The notes under the pieces: model-generated
Seen by the model: only the letters and a program-made list of their open reading frames with translations
Told to the model about the DNA's origin: nothing
The model's database searches: none
Shown here: positions 17,850 to 27,400 of the stretch, one piece after another
Layout of the letters: each line of letters opens with the position of its first letter
Position numbering within the stretch: position 1 is the first letter of the stretch
Position numbers and translations under genes: made by a program
Assembly (NCBI GenBank): GCA_963667535.2
Contig: CAXXDU010000002.1
Coordinates: 2,480,001-2,544,000, forward strand
Source of the DNA: UBA5614 sp963667535
Lineage (GTDB): Bacteria > Cloacimonadota > Cloacimonadia > Cloacimonadales > Cloacimonadaceae
Direction: 5' to 3'
DNA: 64,000 nucleotides

Positions 17850-19148
17850 TTATTTATAATACTCGGTAAGGGCTTTGATCAGGTACTCATGGTCATTTAC
17901 ACCCATGGTCTCACGAATAGAGTGCATTGCGAGCATGGGATTACCAATATCAATAGTCTGTATACTCAGTTTGGAAGATACAATAGGTCCGATAGTCGAA
18001 CCCGATACCGTATCAGAACGGTTTATTATCTTCTGGCATGGTACTTTGGCACTCTCACAAATCGCTTCAAAATAAGCACAACTTTCAGCAGTAGTGGCAT
18101 AACGTTGGGATGAATTCATCTTTATAACCGGACCGTGATTAAGCATTGGCACATAAGTAGGATCATGCTTTTCTGCGAAATTGGGATGCACTGCATGTGC
18201 CATATCAGCAGATATCAGGAATGACTTTCGGAAAGATATCATCGACTGTTCAGCAGTTAATCCCAAAGCCAGATTTATTCTGTTCAAAACATCACTGGTG
18301 AAGGATGAACTGGCGCCACTCAGGGTGGAGCTGCCGATTTCTTCATGGTCATAAAAGATTGCCATAGTGGTCGCTTCTGCTGGTTTAACATTCACAAAAG
18401 ACTCCAGGATAGCATGAGACATAGCAAGATTATCCAGTCTGCCGCTGCATAACAATTCAGCGTCTATCCCGAATCTTTGAGCTGAAGCCGGGTCATATAA
18501 GAATAAATCCATCTCCCCTATATTCTCAGGCTTTGTTTTGATAATCTCCGCAACAAGTTCTTTTAGGGTTTTTGCTTGGTTATCCTTACCCATAGCCTGA
18601 ATAATAGCTGCTAAATGGTTCTGGGGATTATATTCGAAACCCTTATTTACTTCTCTGTTCAAATGGATTCCGGCATTGGGAATAATCGCTAAGGGAGTTT
18701 CCAGATTAACCAGGTTACTTGTGTATTTTACTTTTGATTTATCTTTTCCGGTAGTCCTGACCATTACTCTGCCGGCAATAGAGAGCGCTCTGTCCAGCCA
18801 GGTACTGATAATGGGAGAACCATATAACTCAATGTAGAGCTTCGTATAGTTTCTTTCCTGTTTGACTGCTTCCGGTTTGATTTTTAGCAAGGGACTATCC
18901 AGATGGGCTGCTGCCATCCTGAATCCTGTAAGATTGGGCTTTTTATTGCCAAGGGCAAAAGCTATGATGGATGATTGATTTCTGGCAACAAAATACTTTC
19001 CACCAGTCTTGAGCTTCCACTCACTGGTTTCTTCCAGCTTGGTAAAACCTTTGCTTTCCAGCCTGGTTTCCAGTTGCTCTGCTGCCTGATAAGCAGTGGG
19101 TGAAGCATTGAGAAATTGAATCAGGTCATTAGTATATATGGCTTTCAT
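17850..19148 (-). CDS. apeB: M18 family aspartyl aminopeptidase
   Basis: Cytoplasmic metallo-aminopeptidase of 432 residues that clips N-terminal acidic residues from peptides. Metal and catalytic residues are visible in AAHLDSPLLKIKP (H82, D84), SGRLDNLAMS, YDHEEIGSS and LNHGPVIK. The length fits the dodecameric M18 family. It lies 15 bases after the acyl-CoA ligase gene and 35 bases before the DUF1015 gene on the same strand. With pepT it supports peptide utilisation. Confidence 0.93.
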   Translation of the reverse strand: MKAIYTNDLIQFLNASPTAYQAAEQLETRLESKGFTKLEETSEWKLKTGGKYFVARNQSSIIAFALGNKKPNLTGFRMAAAHLDSPLLKIKPEAVKQERNYTKLYIELYGSPIISTWLDRALSIAGRVMVRTTGKDKSKVKYTSNLVNLETPLAIIPNAGIHLNREVNKGFEYNPQNHLAAIIQAMGKDNQAKTLKELVAEIIKTKPENIGEMDLFLYDPASAQRFGIDAELLCSGRLDNLAMSHAILESFVNVKPAEATTMAIFYDHEEIGSSTLSGASSSFTSDVLNRINLALGLTAEQSMISFRKSFLISADMAHAVHPNFAEKHDPTYVPMLNHGPVIKMNSSQRYATTAESCAYFEAICESAKVPCQKIINRSDTVSGSTIGPIVSSKLSIQTIDIGNPMLAMHSIRETMGVNDHEYLIKALTEYYK

Positions 19149-19163
19149 AATTATATCTCCGTA

Positions 19164-20804
19164 TTAATTGTATAAGAAACGTTTAATCTTTTGAGTAGGT
19201 GTCTTTTGGAAAGGCTCAGAGACTATCTGGAACTTGGATAATCTGGAGAAATCAGCCAGAGCTTTATTGACCTGAATTCTGTTTTGCTCCATAATCTCCG
19301 GTATCTGAGCATCAGGAATGTGGTTATTATCCAGGCTTTCATAATCAGGATAAATTAAGGCTACAATTCTGCCGTCTTTTTCCATAACAAGCGATTCCAA
19401 AACATAAGGCAGGTTATTGAGCTTGTCTTCTACTGATTCCGGATAGATGTTTTCTCCACCGGAACCTAGTATCATATTCTTACAACGACCTTTGATAAAG
19501 ACAAAGTTCTCTTTGTCAATCGTGCCTACATCACCTGTATGCATCCAGCCATCTACCAGAGTTTCAGCCGTAGCTTCTTCATTCTTGTAATATCCGGAAA
19601 ATACATTATCGCCTTTTACTAAGATTTCACCGGGTATATTTACAGCATCAGGAGAATCAATCTTACCGATTAAAGTCGTAACAAGCTGACCTGAAGAAGT
19701 TAATTTTCGTTTATCCCAATTTGCATAGGACATCAAAGGTGCACATTCCGTCATCCCATATCCTACTGTTATGGGGAATTTGATTTTTATCATAAAGGCT
19801 TCTACTTCTATGTTTAACGGAGCCCCACCTACAAGAAGGGCAACGAGTTTGCCTCCAAATGCTGTTATCAGTTTATTACGTATCTTTTTATATACAATCT
19901 GATTTAGTATAGGTATCTTGATCAATTTCTTCATCTTGGGTGTATCTATAATGGGCTGAATCTGCTTTTTATATATCTTTTCCACCAATAACGGCACTGC
20001 ACACACAACTTCCGGCTTCACATCCTGTAAAGCTCCCAACAATATCTTGGGAGTCGGTATCTTATCCATAAAATGGATATGATTTCCTCTGGTAAAAGGA
20101 TACAGCAAGTCAAAGGCAAATCCCAAAGCATGAGCCAAGGGCAGGAAACTAACCATCCTGGCGCCTACTGAATAAGTCAAAGCATCTCTGGCATATACAA
20201 GGTTTGCTAAAAAAGCTCTGTGTGGAAGTGAAACACCTTTGGAAAAGCCGGTAGTGCCTGATGTATAAATGATGGCGGCAAGGTCTTCGTTATCACATAC
20301 GTCGTTCAAATGGAAAGCATTTACTGTTAATGCTTTAAGTTCATCCATCTGCTCCAGTGGTTTAAGCACATTGGTAAGTGACATTTCTTTATAAGGCAGG
20401 GCTATAAATGATTCCAATGCAAATATTGCTTTCACTTCCTTTAGTCTGTCAGCATCGATAGCGTCATATTTTTCTTTGGAAATAAACACGAGTTTGGAAT
20501 CCGAATGGTTGATTATATGCTGAGTATCCTCAGGACCAAAATTATACAGGATGGGAACAACTGTCAAACCGTAAGTAACTGATGCAAACCAGACTTCTGC
20601 CCATTTTGTGCAGTTCTTACCTGCTAATGCTACTTTATCGCCTTTTTTAATCTCATAGACTTGGAATAATTTATGCAGCCATAATATCCGTCGTGCAACA
20701 TCCTTATATGTGGTTGCTGGCCCGGGATAATCTGTAAAGGCAGGTAGATTCCAGTATTCTCTAATTGACTTTTCTATGTAGGGAATCAGCTTTTCAGTTA
20801 TCAT
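19164..20804 (-). CDS. AMP-dependent long-chain acyl-CoA ligase
   Basis: Adenylate-forming enzyme of 546 residues that probably activates fatty acids to acyl-CoA. The AMP-binding loop YTSGTTGFSKG is at 180-190; GYGMTECAPL (A5-type motif) and the hinge segment HTGDVGTIDKENFVFIKGR follow, and a C-terminal lysine lies in PTQKIKR. It is most like FadD/long-chain synthetases (FACS); exact substrate is unclear. It is the first gene of the leftward operon ligase-apeB-DUF1015-rimO-trpS, whose promoter should lie in 20805-21000. Confidence 0.88.
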   Translation of the reverse strand: MITEKLIPYIEKSIREYWNLPAFTDYPGPATTYKDVARRILWLHKLFQVYEIKKGDKVALAGKNCTKWAEVWFASVTYGLTVVPILYNFGPEDTQHIINHSDSKLVFISKEKYDAIDADRLKEVKAIFALESFIALPYKEMSLTNVLKPLEQMDELKALTVNAFHLNDVCDNEDLAAIIYTSGTTGFSKGVSLPHRAFLANLVYARDALTYSVGARMVSFLPLAHALGFAFDLLYPFTRGNHIHFMDKIPTPKILLGALQDVKPEVVCAVPLLVEKIYKKQIQPIIDTPKMKKLIKIPILNQIVYKKIRNKLITAFGGKLVALLVGGAPLNIEVEAFMIKIKFPITVGYGMTECAPLMSYANWDKRKLTSSGQLVTTLIGKIDSPDAVNIPGEILVKGDNVFSGYYKNEEATAETLVDGWMHTGDVGTIDKENFVFIKGRCKNMILGSGGENIYPESVEDKLNNLPYVLESLVMEKDGRIVALIYPDYESLDNNHIPDAQIPEIMEQNRIQVNKALADFSRLSKFQIVSEPFQKTPTQKIKRFLYN

Positions 20805-21000
20805 TATCAGCTCCTTTGTGAACTCTTAGTCAAATTTCATACAGTTTACCAAATTAGAACCTTTTACAAAACTGTCAATATGGAAATGCTGATAACACAA
20901 TTGAAACCTATTATCTTTCTGAAACTTAGACCAATATCACTTTTCTACAAAGTAAAATTGTCATAACATGAATTGAATTGCTTCTTTTACTAAATTGCTG

Positions 21001-23436
21001 TTATAATAGTCCCTCAATTTCATCAATCAAAGGTCGGATATCCTGTGATTTCTCAAACAATTTCGCTTCTCCCAGAGCAGATAGTGCTTGTAAATCAATA
21101 TTGCCAGTAATTCCTGAGACAATAAAAGCTGGGGTTGAATAACCTGCTTTCCTAATTTCAGTAATAATACTGATTCCATCTGTCCCCGGAATATTCATAT
21201 CCACCAGTATTACTACAAAAGGTTGTTTTGCGAGTAATTCCAAAGCAGCCTTCAGGTTACTTGCACCGGTTAAGATGTGGCCTCTTTGCAAGAATGCTCT
21301 GGAATAGATTGTCAGGATATTTTCATCATCATCAATCATCAAGATGTGCGCTATTTTTGAATTTGGATTAGTCTTGATTTTGAGCATATACTTGATTTTC
21401 TTGGCAATACTCTCCTTAGAAAAGGGCTTTTGAATATATGAAGTGTCCCGGTTCATCACTCCATGTTCCAGAATAACACTATCAGTATAGCCTGACATAA
21501 ATATTACTTTCAGTTCGGGCAAAGTTTTGTGTATGGCGTCTGTGAGTTCTTTGCCATTAATGCCCGGCATCACAACATCAGTAATGACCAAATCAGGCAC
21601 TAATCCTCCTTCTACTATATTCAGAATGGCTTCCTCACTATTTTCAAATAGAGTAATTCTGTAACCGAGTTTCTTGAGCATCTTTTTTGTAAGAGCACCC
21701 ATCGCAGTATCATCTTCTACAACAACTATGTGTTCACCATTTCCGTACAATTCCATTGCATCGTTTTCTTCCAATTCCGGCATCAATTCTTCATCAGTTC
21801 TAGGAAAGAAAATGGCAAATGTAGTACCTTTACCCGGTTCGGTATCAACTTTTATAATACCTTCTGATTGATTGACGATACCATAAACTGTAGAAAGTCC
21901 AAGTCCTGTGCCTAAGTTATTGTGTTTGGTTGTAAAGAAAGGCTCAAATATCCTGTTTGAGGTTTCTTTATCCATTCCGCAACCTGTATCGGTAATAGAC
22001 AGGAGTACATATTCACCCGGCTCTAAACCTAAATCAGTTTCAGCAGATGATTGTTCAATGACCACGTTGGATGTTTCGATAAATAATCTCCCGCCTGAAG
22101 GCATAGCTTCTCTGGCATTGATAACAAGATTCATCAAGACTTGTTCGATTTGGGCAATATCCACTTTGATGTTCCCTAAGTCACCTGCCATTTGTGAAGT
22201 TAGCTCAATATCTTCACCGACAAGCCTGCCAAGCATCTTGGTCATATCACGAATTGCATTATTCAGATTTATGATTTGGGGTTGAAAAACATGCTTTCTG
22301 CTAAAAGTAAGTAATTGCCGGGTAAGTGATAAAGCCTTTTTTCCTGATTTTACAATTTCTTCCATGTCCTTAAAGATCGGATCTTCCGGTTGCAAAGAAG
22401 CCAGTATTTCTTCGCTATAACCCAGGATTACTGCCAAGATATTATTAAAATCGTGAGCAACGCCCCCGGCAAGCTGACCAATGGAATCCAGTCTCTGAGT
22501 TTTACGCAGTTGTTCCAATAGTTCAATCCTTTCCAGCTCGTTCTTTTTGCTTTCTGTGATATCTTGTATACTCCCGAGTACTTTCACGATTTTATCACCC
22601 TCATATAAAGGTTTTCCTGCTGTTCGGATATATAAATCACGACCCTTGAAAGTTGTGAATTTGCATTCTAATTCGTATGGTATGCCTTCTTCTATACAAT
22701 CAATAAAAGCATCTGCAATGCGTGGACGATCATCAACAGCATAACAAAATATGCTTTTTGAGATTATTTCCTGTCCTTCAAAAATTCCATTTGTTGGCTC
22801 AAGTTCATGTATTTTCAGGGTTTCCTCAGTCCAAAACATCTCCTGATTCTCAATATTCCACTCCCAACCACCGATCTTGCTAATGCTTTGAGTAGCATTT
22901 AAAAGAGCTTCACTTCTATGAAGGGCTTCCAGTGCTTCCATTTTGGCTTTTACATCTTCCTCTGCCTGTAACATTTTCTGCTCAAGTTTACGTACCAAAC
23001 GCTCATTGTATAGCTTCAGTATTTCTTCTTCGGTTTGCAGTAGAGGGATATCAATATCTTTCTTTTGCTTTGATTTTCCATACACTTCTTGAATAGTTTT
23101 GATAAGTACATCAGGTTCGCAAGGCTTGATTATAAAGCTGTCAGCTCCAAGCTCAACCGCCAGAGCTTCATCCTGAGTTCCGGTATATGTGGCTGTATAA
23201 ATAATAAAGGGTATACTCCTTAATGCGGGATTTTTTTTAACTTCCCAGCACAATGAAAACCCATCCATTACTGGCATGAGTATATCACTGACAATCAAAT
23301 CAATATCCCCTTTATCAATCATCTCCATGGCTTCTTTACCATTTGCTCCTTCAGCTACAACATAGCCGTTACCGATCAGCAAACTTCTCAGCATGTATTG
23401 ATTATCGTTATTGTCATCAACTATGAGTATTTTCAT
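21001..23436 (-). CDS. Soluble hybrid histidine kinase: REC-PAS-HisKA-HATPase-REC-REC
   Basis: An 811-residue signalling protein without membrane segments. Order: receiver (about 1-120, phosphoacceptor D51 in VSDILMP); coiled-coil linker about 135-180; PAS about 185-295; HisKA with H328 in GVAHDFNNIL; HATPase with GTGLGLSTVYG; and two C-terminal receivers (TDVVMPG and LVDMNIPG). The VAHDFNN form of the H-box is typical of kinases paired with PAS input. The start at 23436 is chosen because AAGGAG stands seven bases upstream; an in-frame ATG at 23454 lacks one. It overlaps the CheY-like gene by 20 bases. A N-terminal receiver suggests that it is itself controlled by the upstream kinase. Confidence 0.9.
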   Translation of the reverse strand: MKILIVDDNNDNQYMLRSLLIGNGYVVAEGANGKEAMEMIDKGDIDLIVSDILMPVMDGFSLCWEVKKNPALRSIPFIIYTATYTGTQDEALAVELGADSFIIKPCEPDVLIKTIQEVYGKSKQKKDIDIPLLQTEEEILKLYNERLVRKLEQKMLQAEEDVKAKMEALEALHRSEALLNATQSISKIGGWEWNIENQEMFWTEETLKIHELEPTNGIFEGQEIISKSIFCYAVDDRPRIADAFIDCIEEGIPYELECKFTTFKGRDLYIRTAGKPLYEGDKIVKVLGSIQDITESKKNELERIELLEQLRKTQRLDSIGQLAGGVAHDFNNILAVILGYSEEILASLQPEDPIFKDMEEIVKSGKKALSLTRQLLTFSRKHVFQPQIINLNNAIRDMTKMLGRLVGEDIELTSQMAGDLGNIKVDIAQIEQVLMNLVINAREAMPSGGRLFIETSNVVIEQSSAETDLGLEPGEYVLLSITDTGCGMDKETSNRIFEPFFTTKHNNLGTGLGLSTVYGIVNQSEGIIKVDTEPGKGTTFAIFFPRTDEELMPELEENDAMELYGNGEHIVVVEDDTAMGALTKKMLKKLGYRITLFENSEEAILNIVEGGLVPDLVITDVVMPGINGKELTDAIHKTLPELKVIFMSGYTDSVILEHGVMNRDTSYIQKPFSKESIAKKIKYMLKIKTNPNSKIAHILMIDDDENILTIYSRAFLQRGHILTGASNLKAALELLAKQPFVVILVDMNIPGTDGISIITEIRKAGYSTPAFIVSGITGNIDLQALSALGEAKLFEKSQDIRPLIDEIEGLL

Positions 23437-23827
23437 TGTTTGCTCCTTGTCCATTGAATTCAGAGGACATGTAGTAAGTAATTTCAGATATAAAAGTATC
23501 AGGATCTATCGGTTTTTCAATATAGGCAATCGCCCCTGCTTCCAAGGCACGTTCTTTATCACCTACCATTGCGTAAGAGGTAACAGCGATGATTGGAATT
23601 CCTTTCAACTCTTTGTGTCTAACAAGTTCCCGTGCCACTGCATATCCATCCATCTCGGGCAATTGGATATCCAGAAGTATTGCCTTTGGTTTAAATTCCA
23701 GCGCTTTTTTGATACCGTCCATTCCAGTTTCTGCGCTTACAACAATAAACCCATTATTCTCCAAAAGAAAACGCATAAGGTAAGAATTGTCAGCATTATC
23801 TTCAATTACTAATATTGTATCATTCAT
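23417..23827 (-). CDS. Stand-alone CheY-like response regulator
   Basis: A single receiver domain of 136 residues with no output domain. The acidic pocket ED is in VIEDNADN, the phosphoacceptor aspartate in ILLDIQLPEMDG, the switch threonine/serine in AVTSYAM, and the conserved lysine in YIEKPID. It starts in an ATGA overlap with the upstream sensor kinase and ends inside the start of the hybrid kinase gene. The three are therefore one tightly packed unit, and a phosphorelay between them is the natural reading. Confidence 0.92.
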   Translation of the reverse strand: MNDTILVIEDNADNSYLMRFLLENNGFIVVSAETGMDGIKKALEFKPKAILLDIQLPEMDGYAVARELVRHKELKGIPIIAVTSYAMVGDKERALEAGAIAYIEKPIDPDTFISEITYYMSSEFNGQGANNENTHS

Positions 23828-25539
23828 ATATTCCCCTCCGACTTAGCTGGAAAACTGAGTTTAAAGATGCTTCCTTTACCAATTTCACTCTCAACTGAGA
23901 TAGAGCCATGCAACAATTCAATCAGCTTTTTACATATAGACAGACCAAGACCTGTTCCCTCATATTTTCTCGTCAAACCGCTATCTATCTGACTAAAGGG
24001 AATAAAAAGTTTCTTCAGCTCTTCTTCTTTCATCCCTATTCCGGTATCAATAACTTCCATTCTACACATGTTATCTTCTATACAACCAGTGATTGTCACA
24101 CTCCCGGTTTCAGTAAATTTTACTGCATTACTGAGCAAATTCAACAGCATTTGTTCTACACGTCTTTGATCACTATAGATAGTCTCTGTGATGCTGCACG
24201 CTTCAAACCTGATTTCCAGACCCTTCTTGTCAGCAAGCGGCTGTATCAGTTTCATGACCTTTAGAATTAAAACCTTTGCATCAAAGTAATCATAACACAT
24301 GTCTAATTGCCCTGCTTCGATTTTCGAAATGTCTAAAACATCGTTTATCAAGGATAGGAGATGTCGTGAACTGTTTTGTACCATTTTAAGCTGTTTCTTT
24401 TGTTCTTCGTTCATTGGACCTGCCAATTCCTGAAGGAGTATCCCTGTGAAACCGATAATCGAGTTTAGAGGAGTACGTAACTCATGAGACATGATTGCCA
24501 GAAAAGCAGATTTTAACCTATCTGCATCTTTAGCCTTTTCCATCGCTTCTTCCAGCTCCCAGGTGCGCTCAACTATCCTGTCTCCCATCTCACGATTTGC
24601 TTGTCTCAATTCTTTTGTCTTTAGATTTACCTGCCGTTTGAAGATAAACACTATAATGATACTCAGAAACAATATAGCTACTAAAAAACCAGCTAGTATT
24701 CTTATCCATAAAGGGATTATGTACTTTATCTTTTCTGAAGTCCAGCGATTTAAGGACTTATAGTATGTTGAATGAGAATCCTGCTTCAAAGCAATAAGAT
24801 GCTTGTCTAAGGCATCGAGAACGTCCTGATTAGCATTTATCCGGGCAGCAAAAAACAGAGTTGATGGATTAAACACGACCGCTGTGTCTTCAAGTCCGAG
24901 TTTTCTGGCATGAATCAAACCGTAGAAATTATTAGTTACCACTGCATCAGCTTTATTCTGAACAACAGCTTCAAATGCAGCATCAAAAGTAGGATATGCT
25001 AAAAGTGATATTCTTTGTCCAAAACCTATTGCCAGTCCTTCAAATGCTCTCTGCTGAACCGAACCCTGTAAGACAGCAATTCGTTTCCCATTCATGTCAA
25101 GTATTGAATTTATCCCGCTATCTTTACTGGCAAATACTTGTGACCATGAAGATAGCACCGGTACCTTATGGAAAGAGTATAATTTATCTCGCTCAGAATT
25201 ATAAGCGACGTCTGGCATCAGGTCAATTTCACCCTTTGTTAACCTCTCAAGCCCTTCTTCCCAGGTTCCAATCACGTATTGCAGCTTCCAGCCTTCGTCC
25301 TTGGCTATGCTCTCAATAATGTCTATAAATATCCCTTCCGGCTTTCCTGACTCAGAAGTAAATATTTTAGGATCATTTTCGTAAACCCCGATCTTGATAG
25401 TTTTGGGTTGAACACCCGATAAAAGAGAGGATAAAATAAGCATAAATGTGATGAGAATCGGCAGCAATGCTCTATGGTGGTATACAAGAACAAATCTCTT
25501 TGTATAAGTTACGTTGGATAACACTGAATATATACTCAT
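23824..25539 (-). CDS. Sensor histidine kinase with periplasmic SBP_bac_3 domain
   Basis: A 571-residue membrane kinase. Order: signal/anchor helix about 22-42; bacterial extracellular solute-binding family 3 domain about 46-265 (opening IKIGVYENDPKIF, then GKPEGIFIDI); membrane helix about 274-300; coiled coil to 340; HisKA with H352 in MSHELRTPLNS; HATPase with GTGLGLSICKKL. This is the architecture of BvgS/EvgS-type sensors without their PAS and receiver parts, so it probably senses an amino acid or other small solute. GGAGG lies seven bases before the ATG. It heads an operon with the CheY-like protein and hybrid kinase. Confidence 0.92.
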   Translation of the reverse strand: MSIYSVLSNVTYTKRFVLVYHHRALLPILITFMLILSSLLSGVQPKTIKIGVYENDPKIFTSESGKPEGIFIDIIESIAKDEGWKLQYVIGTWEEGLERLTKGEIDLMPDVAYNSERDKLYSFHKVPVLSSWSQVFASKDSGINSILDMNGKRIAVLQGSVQQRAFEGLAIGFGQRISLLAYPTFDAAFEAVVQNKADAVVTNNFYGLIHARKLGLEDTAVVFNPSTLFFAARINANQDVLDALDKHLIALKQDSHSTYYKSLNRWTSEKIKYIIPLWIRILAGFLVAILFLSIIIVFIFKRQVNLKTKELRQANREMGDRIVERTWELEEAMEKAKDADRLKSAFLAIMSHELRTPLNSIIGFTGILLQELAGPMNEEQKKQLKMVQNSSRHLLSLINDVLDISKIEAGQLDMCYDYFDAKVLILKVMKLIQPLADKKGLEIRFEACSITETIYSDQRRVEQMLLNLLSNAVKFTETGSVTITGCIEDNMCRMEVIDTGIGMKEEELKKLFIPFSQIDSGLTRKYEGTGLGLSICKKLIELLHGSISVESEIGKGSIFKLSFPAKSEGNI

Positions 25540-25809
25540 TCACTATCCTCCATGAACCAATCATATTAACCAGGAATCACTTTTCTCAAAGAGACAAATA
25601 TCCAGCTTAAGTATAAATATAATTTAATGTTAATCATTCCTATGTCAATCTTTTTCTTTGCTCTTGCGTTTATAGTGTCTAATTACATTCGTATGCGTTT
25701 GTAAGGGTATTTCATTTTTCTGAGAACTTTTGGATTAGCACCTTGTTTTTTTTCTGCTTAGCAACTGCTTATCTATTAATTGACAGAGAGAATTTGAAAA
25801 GACTCTGAT

Positions 25810-25856
25810 GGGAGTCATCAGGGAGTAAAGTCCCTCCAGACTCCCTGATGACTCCC
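25810..25856. repeat. Intergenic hairpin element 3 (17-bp perfect stem)
   Basis: The arm GGGAGTCATCAGGGAGT at 25810-25826 is perfectly complementary to 25840-25856. The arm contains GGGAGT twice, and the 13-base loop carries AGTCCCT, which could pair with either. GTCAGTTAA follows 14 bases later, as it does downstream of element 2. Confidence 0.85.
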
Positions 25857-25904
25857 TGCAGAACCCTATCGTCAGTTAATATCCAAAAGAGAATGAAATA
25901 GTAT

Positions 25905-25931
25905 GGACATGCCTTGTGCTTGTGCTTGTCC
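25905..25931. repeat. Dispersed GGACATGCCTTGTG repeat
   Basis: GGACATGCCTTGTGCTTGT here matches positions in both full units of the 78-bp tandem array (13972 onward), with an extra CTTGTG step, and again closes with TGTCC to form a small hairpin. It is followed at 25945 by TCATCCTGAGC, a phrase common in bacterial intergenic repeats. Confidence 0.7.
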
Positions 25932-25963
25932 TTTGGATAACCGGTCATCCTGAGCCTATCTAA

Positions 25964-26005
25964 GGATAAGAAAGGCAAAAGAGAAGGATAAGACCGGCAA
26001 AAGAG
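25964..26005. repeat. 22-bp tandem duplication
   Basis: GGATAAG followed by GGCAAAAGAG occurs twice with a 22-base period (25964 and 25986). The copies differ at only a few positions. Confidence 0.75.
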
Positions 26006-26099
26006 CTTGTAATGAAATCAATATTTACGCATAGTAGAGTTATTCTCCAATCAGCATTTATACTTTCAAAACAAAGACCGTTACAAATCCTCCATCAGA

Positions 26100-26148
26100 A
26101 GCAAGTGTAGGTCAAGCGTAATGATAATACGCTTGACCTACGCTTGCT
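26100..26148. repeat. Hairpin with 21-bp stem, AGGTCAAGCG family
   Basis: Arms 26100-26120 and 26128-26148 pair over 21 bp with one mismatch (a G-U pair in RNA) and a 7-base loop ATGATAA. The core GTAGGTCAAGCG is related to the smaller hairpin at 29144-29165. There is no U-run on either side, so a terminator role is not obvious. Confidence 0.85.
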
Positions 26149-26408
26149 AGGCGTGGTGGATTGGAAAAGGTAACCCATACTTTAGAATGAAATCAGTAAT
26201 GAAAATCAGTAAGGAATCAGCATCGTAACTAAAAAGGGACACGAAAATTTCAAATCAGCCTTCACGGTTTACTATGATTATAGATAACAACAATATATGA
26301 GATTGGCTGTTTTACCATTGAGATGTCTTAAACACTTACCATACGCGGGTTAAGACGAGTTTGAAGGCAACGGGGATAAAATTCTAACTTCTATTCTTAA
26401 ATTGCCAG

Positions 26409-27251
26409 CTATTTATTCCTACATACACGAAAACCGTAGTTGCGGCTGTATCTGTGGTCGGGTACGTCGCTATCGCGATTCTCCACCTGGCAGTCTTTAA
26501 TTGAACTACTCCACGAACCACCCCGCAGCACACGTTCGGTACTTGCTTTTTCACCCTTGGGGTTAACTGCAGGCTTCGTGCTATAATATTCGGTGGCCCC
26601 ACTCCAATCCCAGCACCATTCCTTCACATTGCCGGTCATGTCAAAAATACCCAGTTCGTTGGGCTGCTTCTGACCCACCGGATGAGTCTTGCTTCCGGAG
26701 TTGTTTTTATACCAAGCCACATCATCAAGAGTATTACTACCTGAGTATTCGTAGTTATTGCTCTGTTTACCGCCTATGGCAGCGTACTGCCATTCCGCTT
26801 CAGTGGGCATCCTATAGCCATTGGCAGACCAATCGCAATTAGTCATGCTCCTTTCACCACTGTAACAAGGTGTCAAACCTTCCTTCAGGCTGAGCTTATT
26901 GCAGAAAACCAAACACTCGTACGAAGATATCCCCTGCACAGGTAAATCGTTTCCTTTCCATTTGGAAATATTGTGGCCCATCACTTCCTCCCACAGCTTC
27001 TGAGTCACTTCATACTTGCCGAGATAAAAAGATGAAACCGTTACCTGGCGGGTATGTTTTTTATAGACTCCTCTTCCTTTGGAAGTATCCCCCATAGTTA
27101 AAGTTCCGCCTTCCACATAGATCATGTCAATGGAGACGGTCTGATCTTCGGTATCCACGGAACTGGAATTGTCGATAATAAGCGCATTGGGGGTGGAGAA
27201 AAGATGAAAGCTTATGAGAATGAGGACAATGAGGATCAAGGTTCTTTTCAT
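26409..27251 (-). CDS. Exported SUMF1/formylglycine-enzyme-like protein, probably non-catalytic
   Basis: A 280-residue protein with a signal peptide (hydrophobic about 5-19) and one SUMF1/FGE-sulfatase domain (about 42-279). Family marks: YVEGGTLTMGD, YLGKYEVTQKLWEEV, RMPTEAEWQYAA, GNVKEWCWD, RVLRGGSWS and a C-terminal GFRVCRN. In true formylglycine-generating enzymes the GGS motif is followed by the first catalytic cysteine; here that place is Ser (GGSWSSS), while a second Cys (KDC) remains. So it is probably one of the many family members that bind or scaffold rather than oxidise sulfatase cysteines. No sulfatase is nearby. Confidence 0.88.
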   Translation of the reverse strand: MKRTLILIVLILISFHLFSTPNALIIDNSSSVDTEDQTVSIDMIYVEGGTLTMGDTSKGRGVYKKHTRQVTVSSFYLGKYEVTQKLWEEVMGHNISKWKGNDLPVQGISSYECLVFCNKLSLKEGLTPCYSGERSMTNCDWSANGYRMPTEAEWQYAAIGGKQSNNYEYSGSNTLDDVAWYKNNSGSKTHPVGQKQPNELGIFDMTGNVKEWCWDWSGATEYYSTKPAVNPKGEKASTERVLRGGSWSSSIKDCQVENRDSDVPDHRYSRNYGFRVCRNK

Positions 27252-27400
27252 AACTTACTCCTGCAAACAAGCTGTCTAATGCCTTTATTTTTTGTCAATA
27301 TGAATCGTAGGGCAGCACCACCGTGTAGCAGAGGATTTTCACAATTATATTGGGTCACGAAACTATGTAACTACGAAACAAAGACAATGCTAGTTTATAG

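Larger units (their letters stand above)
25540..26408. other. Gene-free, repeat-rich intergenic region (869 bp)
   Basis: No convincing gene. It contains hairpin element 3 (25810-25856), a copy of the GGACATGCC repeat (25905-25931), a 22-bp tandem duplication (25964-26005) and a 21-bp-stem hairpin (26100-26148). The 14-mer TTTGGATTAGCACC at 25729-25742 recurs at 39990-40003. An open frame at 25769-25978 runs straight through hairpin element 3 and is not a credible gene. The promoter for the leftward kinase operon should lie near its left end. Confidence 0.7.

Noticed and set aside
23436..23454. Upstream ATG at 23454 for the hybrid kinase
   Set aside because: AAGGAG lies before 23436; the extra six residues are not part of the receiver fold.
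25769..25978. Small leftward open frame
   Set aside because: It runs through hairpin element 3 and the dispersed repeat and has no recognisable product.
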